Part shown: positions 42,242 to 53,075 of the stretch, piece by piece
Layout: every line of letters starts with the position of its first letter
How positions within the stretch are numbered: the stretch's first letter is position 1
NCBI RefSeq assembly: GCF_002843235.3
Contig: NZ_CP031123.2
Coordinates: forward strand, 2,666,001 to 2,730,000
Origin: Providencia huaxiensis
Lineage (GTDB): Bacteria; Pseudomonadota; Gammaproteobacteria; Enterobacterales; Enterobacteriaceae
Length of the DNA stretch: 64,000 nucleotides
Direction: 5' to 3'
The notes under the pieces: model-generated
What the model was told of the DNA's origin: nothing
The model's database searches: none
What the model saw: only the letters and a program-made list of their open reading frames with translations
Made by a program: the position numbers and the translations under genes

Positions 42242-43084
42242 ATGAGTTTTGTTATGAAACGAATAACGCATTATTTTTCTCTTACTGTTACCTTATTATG
42301 TGCTTTATTAGTGGCTTTTTCTGCCCTAGGAGCAGCAAAGCAGCGTATTATTAGTCTATCACCAGCCAATACTGAACTAGCTTATGCTGCAGGGCTTGGG
42401 GATAACTTAATTGCGGTCAGTGCTTACTCCGATTACCCAGAACAAGCAAAAAAATTAGAACAAGTCTCTGATTGGCAAGGTTTAAATGTAGAACGTATTA
42501 TCGCGCTTAAACCTGATTTAATCCTCGCATGGCGAGGAGGCAACCCCCAGCGTCCCCTTGATCAACTTGCGGGTTTTGGCATTCCAATTATTTATTTCGA
42601 TCCTCACACCATTGATGATGTCATCAATTCAGTTATTGAATTAGCGCAATACAGCCCAAACCCAGCGTTAGCACAGCAAAATGTGGAAAAAATGCGCGCT
42701 AAGCTTGCCCCTTATCAAAATAAAAAAATTTCTAATAACAAACCCAAAAAAGTGTTCATTCAACTCGGTACTCAGCCTTTATTTAGCGCGGGTAACCACA
42801 CGCTGCAAAATAATATCGTAGAGTTTTGTGGTGGTGAAAATGTTTTTGTAAATAGTGCAGTTCAATGGCCACAAGTCAGCCGTGAGCAGGTACTCACTCG
42901 CAAACCAGATGTAATTATCATGACAGGCTCGCCAGAACAGGAAAAAGTAGTGAAAGAATTTTGGCACTCTCAGATGAATGTCCCAATTATCCGATTAAAT
43001 GAAGATTGGTTTCACCGTGCAGGCCCCCGTATCATCAATGCCACCGAGCAGCTATGCGACCAACTAAACACACTACCAAACTGA
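42242..43084 (+). CDS. btuF: Vitamin B12-binding periplasmic protein BtuF
   Basis: BtuF captures cobalamin in the periplasm and delivers it to the BtuCD ABC importer. The protein is 280 residues (276 if the ATG at 42254 is used; neither start has a strong ribosome site). A signal peptide ends near FSALGAAKQ. The conserved [39 protein letters not shown] and the Trp/Arg segment [10 protein letters not shown] fit E. coli BtuF along the length. yadS, which follows btuF in E. coli, is absent; an ERIC and erpA follow. Confidence 0.93.
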   Translation: MSFVMKRITHYFSLTVTLLCALLVAFSALGAAKQRIISLSPANTELAYAAGLGDNLIAVSAYSDYPEQAKKLEQVSDWQGLNVERIIALKPDLILAWRGGNPQRPLDQLAGFGIPIIYFDPHTIDDVINSVIELAQYSPNPALAQQNVEKMRAKLAPYQNKKISNNKPKKVFIQLGTQPLFSAGNHTLQNNIVEFCGGENVFVNSAVQWPQVSREQVLTRKPDVIIMTGSPEQEKVVKEFWHSQMNVPIIRLNEDWFHRAGPRIINATEQLCDQLNTLPN

Positions 43085-43148
43085 AAAATAACGTCTTAAA
43101 TCAAAAAGTAAAAATTAATAAGTTTAGAAGCTATATATGGAGAAAAGA

Positions 43149-43273
43149 TTTTTCTAAATAGTTCGAGGTGTGGCAAGGCGGTGAATGAGGAAATTCCTAG
43201 GAGCATACACAAGTATGTGACTAGGGTTGACGAATGAAGCCAACACAGTCACAACTTGAAATATGACGAAAAT
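43149..43273 (+). repeat. ERIC/IRU element overlapping the erpA stop codon
   Basis: 125 bp, the only solitary copy in the window. Ends are TTTTTC/GAAAAT (five of six pairs), central stem TCCTAG/CTAGGG with one wobble-type change. The last base (43273) belongs to the erpA stop codon (43273-43275, minus strand). Confidence 0.9.
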
Positions 43274-43617
43274 TAGACGCTAAAGGACGAACCGCACCCA
43301 CAAGTAGACTTAGCATTCGGGTTAGTGACAATAAAACGCGAACCTTCCAAGCCTTCAGTATAATCAACACTTCCACCTACCAAATACTGTAGGCTCATTG
43401 GATCTACAACCAAAGCAACACCTTGCTTTTCAATGGTCATATCGCCTTCGTTGATTTGGTCATCGAAGGTGAAACCATATTGGAAACCGCTGCATCCGCC
43501 ACCAGTGATATAAACACGCAGACGCAGATTTGGGTTGTCCTCATCAGAGACTAAATCTTTAACTTTAATTGCTGCCGCATCAGTAAATTGCAATGGCAGA
43601 GCTGCATCATCACTCAT
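43273..43617 (-). CDS. erpA: Iron-sulfur cluster insertion protein ErpA
   Basis: ErpA is an A-type carrier that delivers Fe-S clusters to targets such as IspG/IspH; it is essential in E. coli under aerobic growth. The protein is 114 residues, the E. coli length, with cluster ligands Cys42 (GGGCSGF), Cys106 and Cys108 (STCGCGSSF). GGAG lies upstream of the ATG. The C-terminus is intact although an ERIC overlaps the stop codon by one base. It is divergent from hemL. Confidence 0.98.
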   Translation of the reverse strand: MSDDAALPLQFTDAAAIKVKDLVSDEDNPNLRLRVYITGGGCSGFQYGFTFDDQINEGDMTIEKQGVALVVDPMSLQYLVGGSVDYTEGLEGSRFIVTNPNAKSTCGCGSSFSV

Positions 43618-43652
43618 TTTTTACTCCAAACCGGTGACCGGTAAATTCATGT

Positions 43653-43668
43653 GTAGGCAAAAGCCTAC
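43653..43668 (-). repeat. Small hairpin in the erpA leader
   Basis: GTAGGC and GCCTAC form a 6-bp perfect stem around AAAA, 36 bases before the erpA start. An ACCGGTGACCGGT repeat lies nearer at 43630-43642. Their role is unknown. Confidence 0.45.
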
Positions 43669-43830
43669 TCAGATCAATTAACCTAATTATCCGTCACTTG
43701 ACTAAATCGTTCAAGTGTTGTTACGCAATTAGACACATTGTGCATATCTTCGTTTCAACATTTGGTTTAATTGGTGTGGTGCTTTAGAATGAGAGCAATT
43801 TTTTTCTTAGCCTCTTTCTGGAGCCCTGCG

Positions 43831-45120
43831 ATGTCACAATCTGAAAAACTTTACGCACAAGCAAAAGAACAAATTCCTGGGGGTGTAAACTCCCCTGTTC
43901 GTGCTTTTAATGGTGTTGGTGGAACCCCATTATTTATTGAAAAAGCGGATGGCGCTTATATTTATGACGTTGATGGTAAAGCCTATGTGGATTACGTTGG
44001 CTCATGGGGACCGATGGTATTAGGCCATAACCATCCTGAGATCCGCGATGCCGTGATCAAAGCTGTTCATAAAGGGTTAAGTTTTGGTGCACCGACTGCC
44101 GCCGAAGTTGAAATGGCTGAGTTAGTTTGTGAATTAGTACCCTCTATGGATATGGTACGTATGGTGAACTCAGGTACTGAAGCCACCATGAGCGCAATTC
44201 GTCTGGCGCGCGGTTACACTGGCCGTGACAAAATCATCAAATTTGAAGGTTGTTACCACGGCCATGCAGACTGCTTATTAGTCAAAGCGGGCTCTGGCGC
44301 ACTTACTATGGGTGAACCTAACTCCCCGGGTGTACCTGAAGATTTTGTAAAACACACATTAACTTGTACCTATAATGACCTAGCTTCAGTTCGCAAAGCA
44401 TTTGAAAATTACCCAGAAGATATTGCATGCGTGATTGTTGAACCAGTTGCTGGAAATATGAATTGCGTACCACCAACAGCTGAATTTTTACCCGGTTTAC
44501 GTGCATTATGTGATGAATTCAATGCCGTACTCATCATTGATGAAGTTATGACAGGTTTTCGTGTCGCATTAGGTGGAGCACAAGATTACTATGACGTTCA
44601 GCCTGATTTAACCTGTTTAGGTAAAATCATCGGTGGTGGTATGCCTGTTGGTGCCTTCGGTGGCCGCCTTGAAATTATGGAAAAACTAGCACCAATTGGG
44701 CCTGTTTACCAAGCAGGGACCTTATCTGGTAACCCTGTCGCGATGGCTGCAGGTCTTGCTTGCTTAAAAGAAGTCTCTCAACCGGGTGTTCACTCACGTT
44801 TAAATGAATTAACAGAAAAGTTAGCTCGTGGTTTAAAACGTGTTTCCGCAGAGCAAGGTATCCCGATGGTTATCAATCACGTCGGTGGCATGTTTGGTAT
44901 TTTCTTCACCGACGCCCCAACCGTAACTTGCTACCAAGATGTGATGAAATGCGACGTTGAGCGCTTTAAGAAATTTTTCCATTACATGTTAGAGCAAGGT
45001 ATTTACCTCGCGCCTTCTGCATTTGAAGCAGGTTTTATGTCTATCGCACACAGCGATGAAGACATTGAGAAAACGATCAAAGCCGCAGAAACTGCATTGA
45101 TGAAAATTAAAAAGAATTAA
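43831..45120 (+). CDS. hemL: Glutamate-1-semialdehyde 2,1-aminomutase
   Basis: HemL converts glutamate-1-semialdehyde to 5-aminolevulinate, a PLP enzyme of haem synthesis. From the ATG at 43831 (GGAG eight bases upstream) the protein is 429 residues (E. coli 426); a 20-codon upstream extension is not conserved. Features are [29 protein letters not shown], the [10 protein letters not shown] cofactor segment and the PLP-binding Lys in [13 protein letters not shown]. The E. coli neighbours fhuACDB and clcA are missing; a terminator and an ERIC array follow. Confidence 0.97.
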   Translation: MSQSEKLYAQAKEQIPGGVNSPVRAFNGVGGTPLFIEKADGAYIYDVDGKAYVDYVGSWGPMVLGHNHPEIRDAVIKAVHKGLSFGAPTAAEVEMAELVCELVPSMDMVRMVNSGTEATMSAIRLARGYTGRDKIIKFEGCYHGHADCLLVKAGSGALTMGEPNSPGVPEDFVKHTLTCTYNDLASVRKAFENYPEDIACVIVEPVAGNMNCVPPTAEFLPGLRALCDEFNAVLIIDEVMTGFRVALGGAQDYYDVQPDLTCLGKIIGGGMPVGAFGGRLEIMEKLAPIGPVYQAGTLSGNPVAMAAGLACLKEVSQPGVHSRLNELTEKLARGLKRVSAEQGIPMVINHVGGMFGIFFTDAPTVTCYQDVMKCDVERFKKFFHYMLEQGIYLAPSAFEAGFMSIAHSDEDIEKTIKAAETALMKIKKN

Positions 45121-45134
45121 TTCACATTGATGTT

Positions 45135-45173
45135 ATAGAGGTGAAATTTATCCAATTTCACCTCTATTTTTTT
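45135..45173 (+). terminator. Rho-independent terminator of hemL
   Basis: ATAGAGGTGAAATT and AATTTCACCTCTAT form a 14-bp perfect stem, followed by T6. It lies 15 bases after the hemL stop. Confidence 0.93.
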
Positions 45174-45249
45174 ATAGCTAAGAATAGATAACTCTAGGTT
45201 CGACACCACAGTTCCCTAACTAGCCTTTAAAATAATTAATTCACCAGCT

Positions 45250-45375
45250 AATTCTCTAAATAGTTCGAGTTGTCGTAAGAGGCAAATAAGGAAATCTCTA
45301 GGAACATACACAAGTATGTGACTAGGGTTGACGAATGAAGCCAACACCGTCACAACTTGAACTATGACGAGAAGA
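45250..45375 (+). repeat. ERIC/IRU element, array unit 1
   Basis: 126 bp with ends AATTCTC/GAGAAGA. This is the most divergent array member: the left arm reads GTTGTCGTAAGAGGC and the central left stem CTCTAG carries one change. Confidence 0.85.
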
Positions 45376-45446
45376 GCCTTACACCACAACTCCCTAACTA
45401 ATTCATATTCAAATAACTAGCCTTTAAAATAATTAATTCACTAGCT

Positions 45447-45573
45447 AATTCTCTAAATAGTTCGAGTTGTGGCAAGGCGGTAAATGAGGAAATCCCTAGG
45501 AGCATACACAAGTATGTGACTAGGGTTGACGAATGAAGCCAACACCGTCACAACTTGAACTATGACGAAAAGA
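45447..45573 (+). repeat. ERIC/IRU element, array unit 2
   Basis: 127 bp; left end AATTCTC, right end GAAAAGA; central stem CCCTAG/CTAGGG; arms GTTGTGGC/GTCACAAC (imperfect). Confidence 0.9.
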
Positions 45574-45648
45574 GCCTTACACCACAACTCCCTAACTAAT
45601 TCATATTCAAATAATTGGCTTTTCAAATAAGCAACTCGCCAACTAATT

Positions 45649-45775
45649 AATTCTCTAAATAGTTCGAGTTATGGCAAGGCGGCAAATAAGGAAATCCCTA
45701 GGAGCATACACAAGTATGTGACTAGGGTTGACGAATGAAGCCAACACCGTCACAACTTGAAATATGACGAGAAGA
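45649..45775 (+). repeat. ERIC/IRU element, array unit 3
   Basis: 127 bp; left end AATTCTC, right end GAGAAGA; central stem CCCTAG/CTAGGG. Nearly identical to units 2 and 4. Confidence 0.9.
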
Positions 45776-45850
45776 GCCTTACACCAAGGCCCCCTAACTA
45801 ATTCATATTCAAATAATTGGCTTTTCAAATAAGCAATTCGCCAACTAATT

Positions 45851-45977
45851 AATTCTCTAAATAGTTCGAGTTGTGGCAAGGCGGCAAATGAGGAAATCCC
45901 TAGGAGCATACACAAGTATGTGACTAGGGTTGACGAATGAAGCCAACACAGTCACAACTTGAAATATGACGAGAATT
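45851..45977 (+). repeat. ERIC/IRU element overlapping the mrcB stop codon, array unit 4
   Basis: 127 bp with perfect 7-bp ends AATTCTC/GAGAATT and central stem CCCTAG/CTAGGG. Its last base belongs to the mrcB stop codon (45977-45979, minus strand). The inner array units lack the last matching bases, so this unit looks like the parent. Confidence 0.92.
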
Positions 45978-48496
45978 TAGGGGTTATTGCCAAACATATC
46001 CTTAACCCAATCCGGCGCATCACCTTGCTGCTCGCCATTATTGCCATTTAGATCCCAAACTGGAGCTTCACTTTCAGACGCTTGGCATAACCCTTCTGGG
46101 TTATCCGTCCAAATCGGCAACATTCTACCGCCGCCAAAGTTTGAGCAACTTAATTGGCCATCAGCTGTGACTTGCATATCAACAATGCCCTCTGGTGCGC
46201 GGTTGATAAGTGCTAATGGCGCTTGGTTATCTAAGTAGCGTTGGTACACTTTCAGTGCGCCTGTTGCTCCTGTTAATTGTGTTGGGCCATTATTGTCACG
46301 GCCAACCCACACAATTGCGACCTCTTTGCCGTCAATCCCTGCATACCAGCTATCACGTAGGTCGTTAGTTGTCCCTGTTTTACCGGCTAAATTATACTTC
46401 GCATATTTAGACAACAAGACTCTGCCCGTACCTTGTTTAACCACTTGTTGCATACCATACAATGTGAGGTATGCCGCTTGAGAAGATACTGCTCGCTCAG
46501 CAGATGGGTAGCTTTGGTAAATCTCTTTACCATCTCCGTCAATGACTGAACGTAATGCCGACAATTTCGCACGATTACCATTACCGCCAATGGTTTGGAA
46601 TACCTGAGCAACTTCCGCTGGTGTTAAGTTAACCGCACCTAAGAACATAGCGGGAACTTTTTCCATAGCCGCTGCAGGAGCCCCTAAGCGTACAAAGGTG
46701 TTAAACACTTGGTCTAAGCCAACTTCTAAACCTAGATTTACCGTTGGGATATTCTGTGATTTAGCCAAAGCGTCTACTAACATCATCCGGCCGTTGAAAT
46801 TGCGGCTGTAGTTTCTTGGGCTCCAGTTTTGATTCCCAACCTTCACTGTTAGTGGCTCGTCTTTTAGCCATGTGTTTAACCGATAGCGGTCTGGTTCACT
46901 TAATGCCGCGAGGTAGACAGGTGGTTTTGCTAGGGAACCAATACTACGTCGTGCATTTAACGCGCGGTTAAAACCTGAAAACTGCGGTTGAGAACCGCCA
47001 ACCATCGCGCGTACTTCGCCATTAATGCGATCAACCACCACGATTGCCCCTTCGATATCATCCAATTTACGGGATTTACGTAAATCAGCGACACCATTTT
47101 CAACTGCATTTTCAGCCGCAGTTTGAGCAACTGGGTCTAGGGTAGTAAAAATTTTCGCGCCTGAGAGTTCTTTAACTTTATCGCCCAATTTCTCATTGAG
47201 TTCTAAACGAACCATTTGCATAAAGGCAGGTTGAGAAGCCACCAGCCCTTCTTTGTTTTTCACCCCAAGAGGCCTTGCGCTGAGTACCTGATACATTTCT
47301 TGGTCAATCACGCCACGTGTTTCCAAGATTTTCAACACGATATTACGGCGTTTAATCGCATTTTGTGGCTTAGTCCAAGGGTTATATGTTGATGCCCCCT
47401 GCACCATCCCCACTAATAAAGCCTGTTGGTCAAAACTTAACTCATTGATTGGTCGACCAAAGTAATACAAACTTGCTAATGGGAAACCACGAATTTCGTC
47501 ATTACCATTTTGACCTAAAAAGACTTCGTTTAAATACAGCTCTAAAATACGTTCTTTACTGTAGTTGTAGTCCAGTAAAATCGCCATATACGCTTCATTA
47601 GCTTTACGCTTTAATGTGCGTTCATTAGTTAAAAATAAGTTTTTGACTAACTGTTGGGTTAATGTACTTCCCCCTTGAACGGAGCGTCCTGCACTTAAGT
47701 TAGCAACAACAGCACGGCCAATAGAGTACAAACTGACGCCATCATGCTCATAAAAGTTGCGATCTTCGGTTTCTAGTAAGATTTTAACTAGAGATTCGGG
47801 GAAATCAGATATCGGTAAAACTAACCGTTGCTCATTATTCGCCGACTGCATCATCGTGATCAGTTTCGGGTCTAAACGGAAAAAGCCAAATGAGCGACCG
47901 TTCTCCATATTTTCAATTTTGCTCAAGGCATTATCTTCAAACACCATTCGAGCAAGTATTTGCCCCTCTTTTTGATCAGGGAAATTAAACGGCCGGCGTA
48001 AGATTTCGATGCTATTACCGCGCACCACAAATTCGCCTGACGTTGTTATCTTACTCACTTTACGGTACTGCATGCCTTCAAGTAGGCGAACCATTTCTGC
48101 CTGGCTGTAGTCCATACCTGGCTCGAGGTTAACCATTCGGCCGTATACGGCTGCGGGTAAATCCCACACCTTACCATCAAGGCGTTCTTTAATTTGTTGA
48201 TTTAAATAAAAACCATATGCCGCGAGTAGAACAGCAAACACGATCATCAGTTTGACGAGCAGCCAAAACCAACGCCATTTACTTTTTACCTTTCGAGGCT
48301 TGTTATTTCTTGAGCCTTTTTTAGCCATTTGCTCTTCATCTTCATCATCGAGATATTGTTCATCAATATCATCATGTTCGAATAAATCTTCATCATCATA
48401 GTCATCGCGGTCTCTACGACGGCGGGATGAAGATTGTTTTTTCCCAGCAGTTTTTTTGTTACGTCTGCCGATTGGTTCAAAATCTTTACCTGACAT
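45977..48496 (-). CDS. mrcB: Penicillin-binding protein 1B
   Basis: PBP1B is a bifunctional peptidoglycan glycosyltransferase and transpeptidase. The protein is 839 residues (E. coli 844). It has a 70-residue cytoplasmic tail rich in Arg, Asp and Glu, a membrane segment at about 77-97, a UB2H domain, the glycosyltransferase domain with [12 protein letters not shown] and [12 protein letters not shown], and the transpeptidase domain with the SLAK active serine in [16 protein letters not shown] and KTGTTN. The C-terminus is rich in Asn/Gly. An ERIC overlaps its stop codon. hrpB lies upstream, as in E. coli. Confidence 0.97.
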   Translation of the reverse strand: MSGKDFEPIGRRNKKTAGKKQSSSRRRRDRDDYDDEDLFEHDDIDEQYLDDEDEEQMAKKGSRNNKPRKVKSKWRWFWLLVKLMIVFAVLLAAYGFYLNQQIKERLDGKVWDLPAAVYGRMVNLEPGMDYSQAEMVRLLEGMQYRKVSKITTSGEFVVRGNSIEILRRPFNFPDQKEGQILARMVFEDNALSKIENMENGRSFGFFRLDPKLITMMQSANNEQRLVLPISDFPESLVKILLETEDRNFYEHDGVSLYSIGRAVVANLSAGRSVQGGSTLTQQLVKNLFLTNERTLKRKANEAYMAILLDYNYSKERILELYLNEVFLGQNGNDEIRGFPLASLYYFGRPINELSFDQQALLVGMVQGASTYNPWTKPQNAIKRRNIVLKILETRGVIDQEMYQVLSARPLGVKNKEGLVASQPAFMQMVRLELNEKLGDKVKELSGAKIFTTLDPVAQTAAENAVENGVADLRKSRKLDDIEGAIVVVDRINGEVRAMVGGSQPQFSGFNRALNARRSIGSLAKPPVYLAALSEPDRYRLNTWLKDEPLTVKVGNQNWSPRNYSRNFNGRMMLVDALAKSQNIPTVNLGLEVGLDQVFNTFVRLGAPAAAMEKVPAMFLGAVNLTPAEVAQVFQTIGGNGNRAKLSALRSVIDGDGKEIYQSYPSAERAVSSQAAYLTLYGMQQVVKQGTGRVLLSKYAKYNLAGKTGTTNDLRDSWYAGIDGKEVAIVWVGRDNNGPTQLTGATGALKVYQRYLDNQAPLALINRAPEGIVDMQVTADGQLSCSNFGGGRMLPIWTDNPEGLCQASESEAPVWDLNGNNGEQQGDAPDWVKDMFGNNP

Positions 48497-48678
48497 GGTC
48501 GCTCCATATCACCTTACAAAATATCTTAATAACTCACTCGTTATGCCAGTTTAGTGGTTAATTTTGGCCCATAACCTCAGAGATTTCACCAAAGAAAGCT
48601 CTTAATTACATTTCCTTACTCAGTTTAGCCTATCAATTGGCTGAATAAGGAAACTCGCTATTAGAGCATAAAAATAGG

Positions 48679-51150
48679 CTATTTCGCACCCATCATCGCT
48701 TTTTTTGTTTGCCTTGTTGGCGCAGTATTTGCGGGGTCATCCGGCCATAAATGTTTTGGATAACGCCCTTTCATCTCTTTTTGTATCTCTTTATAGCTGC
48801 CTTGCCAAAACGCACCAAGGTCTTGCGTGATCTGCAACGGCCGCATGGCAGGAGACAGTAGAGATATCGTTACTGCTATTTTTCCTTGTGCTATTGTCGG
48901 GTTCGTTTTTTCCCCGTACATCTCTTGCATACGAATCGCTACCACTGGTGGCTTATCTAACGCGTAGTAAATACTTACATCATGTAAAGATGGCGCTCGA
49001 TAAGTTTTCGGAAACATACTTTCTAACCACTGCTGTTGCTGCCAATCCAATCGATTGATTAATAAAGAAGCTAAATCAATTTGCTGTAGTTTTTGCTTAT
49101 TTGTTATGCCATCAAGATAGGGTTCAAGCCATTCACCCAGCGAATCCAATAGCGCTGTATCATCAAAATCTGGCAAGTCAACATCGGGAAAATACTGCTT
49201 AGCTAACGTACAACGGACACATAATTGTAATGCATCTTCCTGCCAATTTAGCTGCTGTAAGCCATTTTGCTTCAACCAATACACCAACGCTTGGCGAACC
49301 TCAGTCTTATCTGGGTTGCTTAAACGTTCTGATTTCACCACTAATTGACCGCATTGCAAGCGCTTCCAAGCTAATAATGTCCCTTTTTGTTCATCCCATT
49401 CGACCGTTTCTTGCTTGTTAAACAGTGATGGGCAATCTGCTTGTAACCTTTCAATCTCTACAGGGTAAGCCAAAGAAATACGCGCATCCGCTGTATTTTC
49501 AGGCTGCCATAAAGACACCACTATTAACCACGGAGTCCCCATTAGTCTATCTGACTCACCCAACGTTGCCCCTAAGCCACTCGCTAATTGGTAACGTTGT
49601 TGGTTATCTCGAGATTTTGCTATGTAGTCGGGAAACCCTGTAGCCAGCAACGTTGGTAACCACTCACTAATGAGCGCATCTCGCTGACCAATGGTACTCG
49701 GCACTTTTTGTTCGCAAAGTGCTGATGCTCTCTTACACCACCCCTCTGTTGGCCTTTCTATGCAATAGCGAAGATCCGCATCTTGTTGACGAGGAGGTTC
49801 TTCGATAATCGCCACCAGTAGTGCAGCTAATTGAATAACATGCTGATTTTGGCTTTGTTGTGCTTTGCATAACATTGCCGCTGTTCGTACTGAACTACCT
49901 AACTCCGCCATCTGCTGCCCAAAAGGCGTTAACTTACCAGCTGCATCAATAGCACCTAATTTACCCAGTAAATTTTTTGCCGCAGATATTGCAGGCTTCG
50001 GGGGTAAAGTCAGCCAATTCAGCTGGGCTGCATCGTGGCACCCCCACTGTAATAAAGATAACCATAAGCTGCTCAGGTCACTTTGCGCAATTTCGGCCTC
50101 GCTAAATTGTGCCGCACGCTCAGCCTGCTCTTCACTCAATAAGTGCCAACAAACACCCGTTTCTAAACGGCCAGCTCGACCAGCTCGCTGCGCCATCGAT
50201 GCTTGGCTGATTCGCTGTTTAATTAGCTTTGTCAGTCCTGTTCTTGGGTTGAATTGACCCACACGTTCAAAACCACTGTCCATCACAAGGCGGATGCCTT
50301 CAATCGTTAAACTGGTTTCCGCAATATTAGTGGCTAATACGACCTTCCGCATTCCTTCTGGTGCCAGCTGTATCGCCTGTTGCTGGGCTTGTAGGGTTAA
50401 TGCTCCGTATAAAGGACATAAAAGTATGTCCTCACTTACCATCGAAGCGAGTTCTGCTCTTACTTTCTCGATTTCCCCCATACCTGGAAGAAATAATAGT
50501 AAAGACCCATGCTCTTGCTGTAATAATTGCCAAGCCGCCAATGCGACTTCTTTATGAAAGAGTTTATTTGGGTTAATTGGATGATACTCACGTATTACGG
50601 GAAATGTACGCCCTTGTGAAGTGATAACCGGAGCATCAGGAAACAGCTGGGACAGCCCTTGATTATCTAATGTCGCTGACATCAACAGAATACGTAAATC
50701 CTCACGTAAGGCTTGTTGTGAATCAATTAACAAGGCTAGGCCGAGGTCTGCCTGTAAATTTCGTTCATGAAACTCATCTAGAATGACTAAACCAACCCCT
50801 TCAAGCATGGGATCATTTTGCAGTAAGCGGGTCAGTACGCCTTCGGTCACCACTTCAAGACGAGTGTGGCGGCTAACTTTAGTTTCAGAGCGCATGCGTA
50901 AACCAATGGTATGACCGACTTCTTCGCCAAGTTGCTGTGCAAGACGAGCCGCCACTGAACGTGCTGCTAAGCGACGAGGCTCCAACATGATAACCCGTCC
51001 ATTAATAACCCCACTCTTTAATATTTCTAGCGGCAAAACGGTTGATTTACCCGCACCTGTAGGTGCATGAAGCAATACTTGAGGTGAAGCCATTAACGCG
51101 GTAAGTATGTCCTCACAAACTTCGAATATCGGTAACACTGGGGCTATCAC
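48679..51150 (-). CDS. hrpB: ATP-dependent helicase HrpB
   Basis: HrpB is a DEAH-family RNA-helicase-like protein whose role in bacteria is not settled. The protein is 823 residues (E. coli about 809-824). Walker A is APTGAGKST at about 29-37, motif II is DEFH in VILDEFHERNLQ, motif III SATLD, and motif VI QRAGRAGR. The C-terminal HrpB-specific domain ends with a segment containing KGRYPKHLWPDDP. It is divergent from sfsA with 87 bases between the starts. Confidence 0.94.
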   Translation of the reverse strand: MIAPVLPIFEVCEDILTALMASPQVLLHAPTGAGKSTVLPLEILKSGVINGRVIMLEPRRLAARSVAARLAQQLGEEVGHTIGLRMRSETKVSRHTRLEVVTEGVLTRLLQNDPMLEGVGLVILDEFHERNLQADLGLALLIDSQQALREDLRILLMSATLDNQGLSQLFPDAPVITSQGRTFPVIREYHPINPNKLFHKEVALAAWQLLQQEHGSLLLFLPGMGEIEKVRAELASMVSEDILLCPLYGALTLQAQQQAIQLAPEGMRKVVLATNIAETSLTIEGIRLVMDSGFERVGQFNPRTGLTKLIKQRISQASMAQRAGRAGRLETGVCWHLLSEEQAERAAQFSEAEIAQSDLSSLWLSLLQWGCHDAAQLNWLTLPPKPAISAAKNLLGKLGAIDAAGKLTPFGQQMAELGSSVRTAAMLCKAQQSQNQHVIQLAALLVAIIEEPPRQQDADLRYCIERPTEGWCKRASALCEQKVPSTIGQRDALISEWLPTLLATGFPDYIAKSRDNQQRYQLASGLGATLGESDRLMGTPWLIVVSLWQPENTADARISLAYPVEIERLQADCPSLFNKQETVEWDEQKGTLLAWKRLQCGQLVVKSERLSNPDKTEVRQALVYWLKQNGLQQLNWQEDALQLCVRCTLAKQYFPDVDLPDFDDTALLDSLGEWLEPYLDGITNKQKLQQIDLASLLINRLDWQQQQWLESMFPKTYRAPSLHDVSIYYALDKPPVVAIRMQEMYGEKTNPTIAQGKIAVTISLLSPAMRPLQITQDLGAFWQGSYKEIQKEMKGRYPKHLWPDDPANTAPTRQTKKAMMGAK

Positions 51151-51237
51151 TCCATATATTTAACTTTTGCTGTCAGACATTGTAGCATTAGCCTCTTTTG
51201 CCAGTAAGCATATTACCGATACCCTAGCGGAGATCCC

Positions 51238-51948
51238 ATGGAATTTGAACCCGCCTTACAACCTGCCACTTTAATTAAGCGGTACAAGCGCTTTTTGGCT
51301 GATGTGACTTTACCGAGCGGTGAAGAAATAACAATTCACTGTGCGAATACGGGCGCTATGACAGGTTGTGCAACCCCGGGTGATACCATCTGGTATTCAA
51401 CGTCCGATAATAAAAAACGCAAATACCCGTATAGCTGGGAGTTAACCCAAACAGCAAATGGTCATTTTATTTGCATTAATACCCTTCGTGCGAACCAATT
51501 AGTTGCGCAAGCCTTAACCGAAAAACACATTCCAGAATTATCCGAATACAGCGTAATAAAACCTGAAGTCAAATATGGCACAGAAAATAGCCGAATCGAT
51601 TTCTATCTCACGCAAAATGGATTACCCGATTGCTTTATCGAAGTAAAATCAGTAACTTTACTCGAAAATAATCAAGGTTTTTTTCCTGACGCTGTGACAC
51701 TTAGGGGCCAAAAACATTTAAGAGAACTAATGTATATTGCGAAAGAAGGAAAAAGAGCCATACTATTGTTTGTTGCTTTACACACAGGTATTCACGTAGC
51801 ATCTGCAGCGGCACATATTGATAAACAATATGCGCTATTATTGGAGGAAGCGAGACAAAGTGGTGTTGAAGTGCTTTGTTATCAAGCTGATATAACTGTT
51901 CAACAAATGGTGTTAAGTAAGCAGATTCACTTTAACTCTATTAAATAA
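51238..51948 (+). CDS. sfsA: DNA-binding protein SfsA
   Basis: SfsA was found as a multicopy stimulator of maltose-gene expression and binds DNA without clear sequence specificity. The protein is 236 residues (E. coli 234). Conserved parts are [20 protein letters not shown] and the nuclease-like RIDFYL...FIEVKSVTL segment, which resembles a PD-(D/E)XK core. GGAG lies upstream of the ATG. It precedes dksA, as in E. coli. Confidence 0.95.
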   Translation: MEFEPALQPATLIKRYKRFLADVTLPSGEEITIHCANTGAMTGCATPGDTIWYSTSDNKKRKYPYSWELTQTANGHFICINTLRANQLVAQALTEKHIPELSEYSVIKPEVKYGTENSRIDFYLTQNGLPDCFIEVKSVTLLENNQGFFPDAVTLRGQKHLRELMYIAKEGKRAILLFVALHTGIHVASAAAHIDKQYALLLEEARQSGVEVLCYQADITVQQMVLSKQIHFNSIK

Positions 51949-52143
51949 AGTTTTTTTAACCGATTTTTATACGAGGCCGCAGAGTTCTGGGCGCTAAAAA
52001 GGGAATAAACACGCTCGCCCTCACAGCATTACAAAACTCATTGCAGGAACGATTGCCAAGAGAGCAGTCTTCTGCTATTTATAGCGACCTTAATTTTTCC
52101 CCCTTGGGGTTTTTGTAAAATTTGCGTGTGTAGGAGAAGCATT

Positions 52144-52599
52144 ATGCAAGAAGGGCAAAAACGTAAGACATCGTCCTTAAGCATTCTCGCCATTGCTGGG
52201 GTTGAACCCTATCATGAAAAAGCTGGCGAAGAGTATATGAACGAGGCCCAGTTGGCGCATTTTAAGCTCATTCTCGAAGCATGGCGCAATCAACTCAGAG
52301 ATGAAGTGGACCGGACTGTTACTCATATGCAAGATGAGGCAGCTAACTTTCCAGACCCCGTTGATAGAGCCGCTCAGGAAGAAGAATTCAGCCTTGAATT
52401 ACGTAACCGGGACCGTGAACGTAAACTGATTAAGAAAATCGAAAAAACGCTGAAAAAAGTTGAAGATGACGACTTTGGCTATTGTGAATCATGTGGTGTA
52501 GAAATTGGTATCCGTCGTTTGGAAGCCCGTCCTACCGCTGATTTATGTATCGACTGTAAAACATTAGCTGAAATTCGCGAAAAGCAAATGGCTGGCTAG
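52144..52599 (+). CDS. dksA: RNA polymerase-binding transcription factor DksA
   Basis: DksA enters the secondary channel of RNA polymerase and works with ppGpp to tune promoters, notably of rRNA genes. From the ATG at 52144, preceded by TAGGAGAAG, the protein is 151 residues, exactly the E. coli length; an ATG six codons upstream is not conserved. The coiled-coil tip has Asp71 and Asp74 in DPVDRA, and the zinc finger has Cys114, Cys117, Cys135 and Cys138. relA in the same window makes its partner ppGpp. gluQ, which normally follows, is missing. Confidence 0.98.
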   Translation: MQEGQKRKTSSLSILAIAGVEPYHEKAGEEYMNEAQLAHFKLILEAWRNQLRDEVDRTVTHMQDEAANFPDPVDRAAQEEEFSLELRNRDRERKLIKKIEKTLKKVEDDDFGYCESCGVEIGIRRLEARPTADLCIDCKTLAEIREKQMAG

Positions 52600-52617
52600 T
52601 GTCTGTATGGAGTCCTG

Positions 52618-52641
52618 AACGGCGCATATTACTGCGCCGTT
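52618..52641 (+). terminator. Hairpin after dksA
   Basis: AACGGCGCA and TGCGCCGTT form a 9-bp perfect stem with a six-base loop, 18 bases after the dksA stop. No T run follows, so it may stabilise the 3' end or terminate weakly. Confidence 0.55.
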
Positions 52642-53072
52642 ACAAGGGAACTCCACATTCTGTTATGTTCCGCTCAGAGCCTATTTCTTGCGTTAGCTAT
52701 CACGTAAAATCTATCCTTCTCGCATCTTTTTGCCAATTGGCTGGCGATAACGTCCTATCATGTTCCTTTAAATAAGATAAATATTTACTTTCGCGTAATT
52801 TTTTACGGAAATAGCTTATGCTATCTTTTAACCCCATAGTGTGAATTTGAACGATAATCTAATAACAGAAAAACGCTTAAAATAAGGCTTCTAACCCTAT
52901 ACACCTATAGCAAGAAAGCTTTTTGCGCTATTATTTTGCGTAAATTTTATTGGTAACGTTTATAATTAGAGACGACTTTTATTCGTTTAACCATTCTCAA
53001 AGAAACTTCTGTGAGCTATGATTAGCCGCTTATTTTGTTTAATGAATATTGGTAATGACATCGAGGTGTACT
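52642..53072. other. dksA-pcnB gap without gluQ
   Basis: About 430 bases with no open frame of note. In E. coli gluQ (glutamyl-Q tRNA(Asp) synthetase, about 300 codons) lies here. No remnant was recognised by eye. The pcnB promoter must lie in this stretch. Confidence 0.5.
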
Positions 53073-53075
53073 ATT
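53063..53075 (+). promoter_or_regulatory. Ribosome site and AUU start of pcnB
   Basis: GAGGTG at 53063-53068 and ATT at 53073-53075, spacing four. The same bases GAGGTGTACTATTTTTA are found in E. coli, as recalled, where AUU keeps expression low and open to control by IF3. Confidence 0.8.

Larger units (their letters stand above)
45203..45977 (+). repeat. Tandem array of four ~200-bp units, each with one ERIC
   Basis: Four ERICs start at 45250, 45447, 45649 and 45851, giving periods of 197, 202 and 202. The 71-75-base spacers between them are also repeated (GCCTTACACCACAACTCCCT-type start, then TAACTAATTCATATTCAAAT). A shorter spacer version precedes the first unit. The array fills the hemL-mrcB gap, where E. 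coli has fhuACDB. Confidence 0.9.

Noticed and set aside
45655-45915. An 86-codon minus-strand frame within the ERIC array
   Set aside because: It spans two repeat units and one spacer, has no ribosome site, and arises from repeat sequence.
45250-45977. Regularly spaced repeats that might suggest a CRISPR array
   Set aside because: The unit is about 200 bases, the repeat is 127 bases and a recognised ERIC, and the spacers are repeats of each other. No cas gene is near.
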